Below, in pieces: positions 6,301 to 6,529 of a DNA stretch of 6,529 nt. The notes under the pieces were generated by a model. It did no database searches and had not been told where the DNA came from. It worked only from the letters and a program-made list of their open reading frames with translations. How positions within the stretch are numbered: the stretch's first letter is position 1; each line of letters opens with the position of its first letter. Made by a program: the position numbers and the translations under genes. The stretch comes from CAJXOW01 sp964421495 (GTDB lineage Bacteria; Bacteroidota; Rhodothermia; Balneolales; Balneolaceae), in the NCBI GenBank assembly GCA_964421495.1, contig CAYQXO010000139.1, positions 1-6,529 of the forward strand, given 5' to 3'.

Positions 6301-6529
6301 CAGATCTACAACTACGCGGCCACGTCCAAGCCGCCGCAGGTCAGCGAGGTGACGGACCTCGACTCGATCAGTACCAATGCCGATCCGCAGTCGGTCAGCG
6401 CCACGGTAACCCGCAACGGCGAAGAGCCGGTCTACCTGGTATGGAGAGTGCAGTCCTCCAGCGGCACCACCGCGTGGGACTCCACGGCCATGGAAGCCGA
6501 TTTCACCGGTTCCAACTACAGCGCCGAGA
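3380..6529 (+). CDS. Large secreted multidomain LamG / Ig-like protein, 3' partial and interrupted by an assembly gap
   Basis: This is the start of a very large exported protein; 192 codons precede the N-run and about 854 follow, with no stop before the window ends. Residues 1-27 are a Sec signal peptide (basic Lys7, hydrophobic FLLTIGAVLLVSIGA, cleavage VLA|Q). Three LamG (concanavalin A-like) modules alternate with Ig-like/FN3-like spacers. The LamG modules share an opening strand (ALLHFDG, LKLSFEE, LDVDFEE), a central W-F-K strand (GWFKI, LWFKA, FWFKV), a [ERQD]xW-Y strand (GEWYHY, GQWYRA, DKWYQV) and a closing strand (FYGSMDEIRV, FSGLVDKVEL, FSGLIDDIQI). Such modules typically bind glycans or proteins, so a surface adhesin or matrix protein is the most likely role; no catalytic motif is seen. 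Before the gap the codon phase starts at position 3380; after it the phase is shifted, so reading straight through ten N gives a false stop at 4037-4039. The true gap length must be 2 modulo 3. A C-terminal sorting domain would be expected beyond the window. Family confidence is high; function is inferred. Confidence 0.92.
3506..4284 (+). other. LamG module 1 (spans the gap)
   Basis: It runs from TVALLHFDGAD through the strand ITLEGWFKIAD, the interrupted region, then GYERGEWYHYTYV and closing strand FYGSMDEIRVSNVARE. The pieces on the two sides of the N-run complete one domain of about 260 residues, which is the best evidence that they belong to a single gene. Boundaries are by eye. Confidence 0.8.
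3956..3965. other. Assembly gap (10 N)
   Basis: Ten consecutive N fall inside the first LamG module. The run looks like a placeholder rather than a measured length, because joining the flanking reading frames needs 2 modulo 3 unknown bases and ten is 1 modulo 3. The preceding codon ends exactly at 3955, and C3966 is the third base of a codon. Confidence 0.98.
4285..4620 (+). other. Ig-like / FN3-like spacer 1
   Basis: About 112 residues between LamG modules 1 and 2. The segment LTFHYNWGEGWNSKEM, then YTVTVPNGPGGTTFQYYATA, follows the common bacterial Ig-like pattern of an HY strand, a GW...M turn and a closing strand ending in YYATA/YYVEA. It resembles spacer 2, supporting a repeated unit. 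Confidence 0.6.
4621..5220 (+). other. LamG module 2
   Basis: About 200 residues, from TTLKLSFEEGDEDIAP to FSGLVDKVELVNFPSE, with ADLWFKAQQ and TGQWYRAVYMV as the internal landmark strands. It is the shortest of the three modules and aligns with the other two at all four landmark strands. Confidence 0.75.
5221..5556 (+). other. Ig-like / FN3-like spacer 2
   Basis: About 112 residues, the same length as spacer 1 by eye-drawn limits. ARLHYRGQFGWTFLEM corresponds to the HY...GW...EM stretch of spacer 1, and VPYFVEVNEGPYSATLP to its closing strands. Confidence 0.55.
5557..6324 (+). other. LamG module 3
   Basis: About 256 residues, from KILDVDFEEYVQDTSA to FSGLIDDIQIYNYAAT, with ITMTFWFKVNE and VKDKWYQVHFEYSKND inside. 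It is longer than module 2, with an insertion of about 50 residues between the central strands (around nt 5820-6060). Confidence 0.75.
6325..6529 (+). other. Start of Ig-like spacer 3, cut by window end
   Basis: After a proline-containing turn (SKPPQVSEVTDLDS) the sequence VYLVWRVQSSSGTTAWDSTAM again shows the Ig-like W...W...M pattern seen in the earlier spacers. The frame is open to the last base, so the module and the gene continue. Confidence 0.5.

Overview
The window looks like part of a scaffold from a bacterium of the FCB group (Bacteroidota, Balneolota, Rhodothermota, Calditrichota or relatives). The best clue is the C-terminus of the first protein: a type IX secretion (T9SS) sorting domain opening with the motif LAQNYPNPFNPST, a form I associate with Balneolota- and Calditrichota-like genomes. 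Two predicted Sec signal peptides ending in LA|Q and weak ribosome binding sites fit the same group. A run of ten N marks an assembly gap, so this is probably a draft or metagenome assembly. The exact phylum cannot be read from the window.

Layout. (1) 33-1742, plus strand: a complete secreted sulfatase of the formylglycine-dependent S1 family, with a Tat-like N-terminus and a T9SS sorting tail. (2) 1743-1877: a short convergent intergenic stretch with hairpin-forming sequence. (3) 1878-2681, minus strand: a gene for a secreted protein of unknown function, about 267 residues. A longer reading frame runs to 2816, but its extra N-terminus comes from an inverted-repeat element and is probably not real. 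(4) 2682-3379: about 700 bp of mostly AT-rich intergenic DNA between divergent genes. It holds a 171-bp element bounded by 31-bp inverted repeats, two perfect 6-1-6 palindromes, a degenerate duplication and a possible promoter for the next gene. (5) 3380 to the window end, plus strand: the first ~3.15 kb of one very large secreted protein made of alternating LamG (concanavalin A-like) modules and Ig-like/FN3-like spacers. The N-run at 3956-3965 breaks its frame artificially; both halves belong to one gene, and the 3' end is outside the window.

How the genes fit together. All three products appear exported. The sulfatase would remove sulfate esters from glycans at the cell surface or outside the cell, and LamG modules commonly bind carbohydrates or proteins. 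Glycan attachment or degradation is therefore a reasonable theme, but orientation (+, -, +) argues against one operon, and no SusC/SusD pair, glycoside hydrolase or sulfatase-maturing enzyme is visible. I see no defence system, mobile-element gene, CRISPR array or RNA gene. The least explained parts are the inverted-repeat element overlapping the start of the unknown gene, the palindromes upstream of the LamG gene, and the LamG giant itself.
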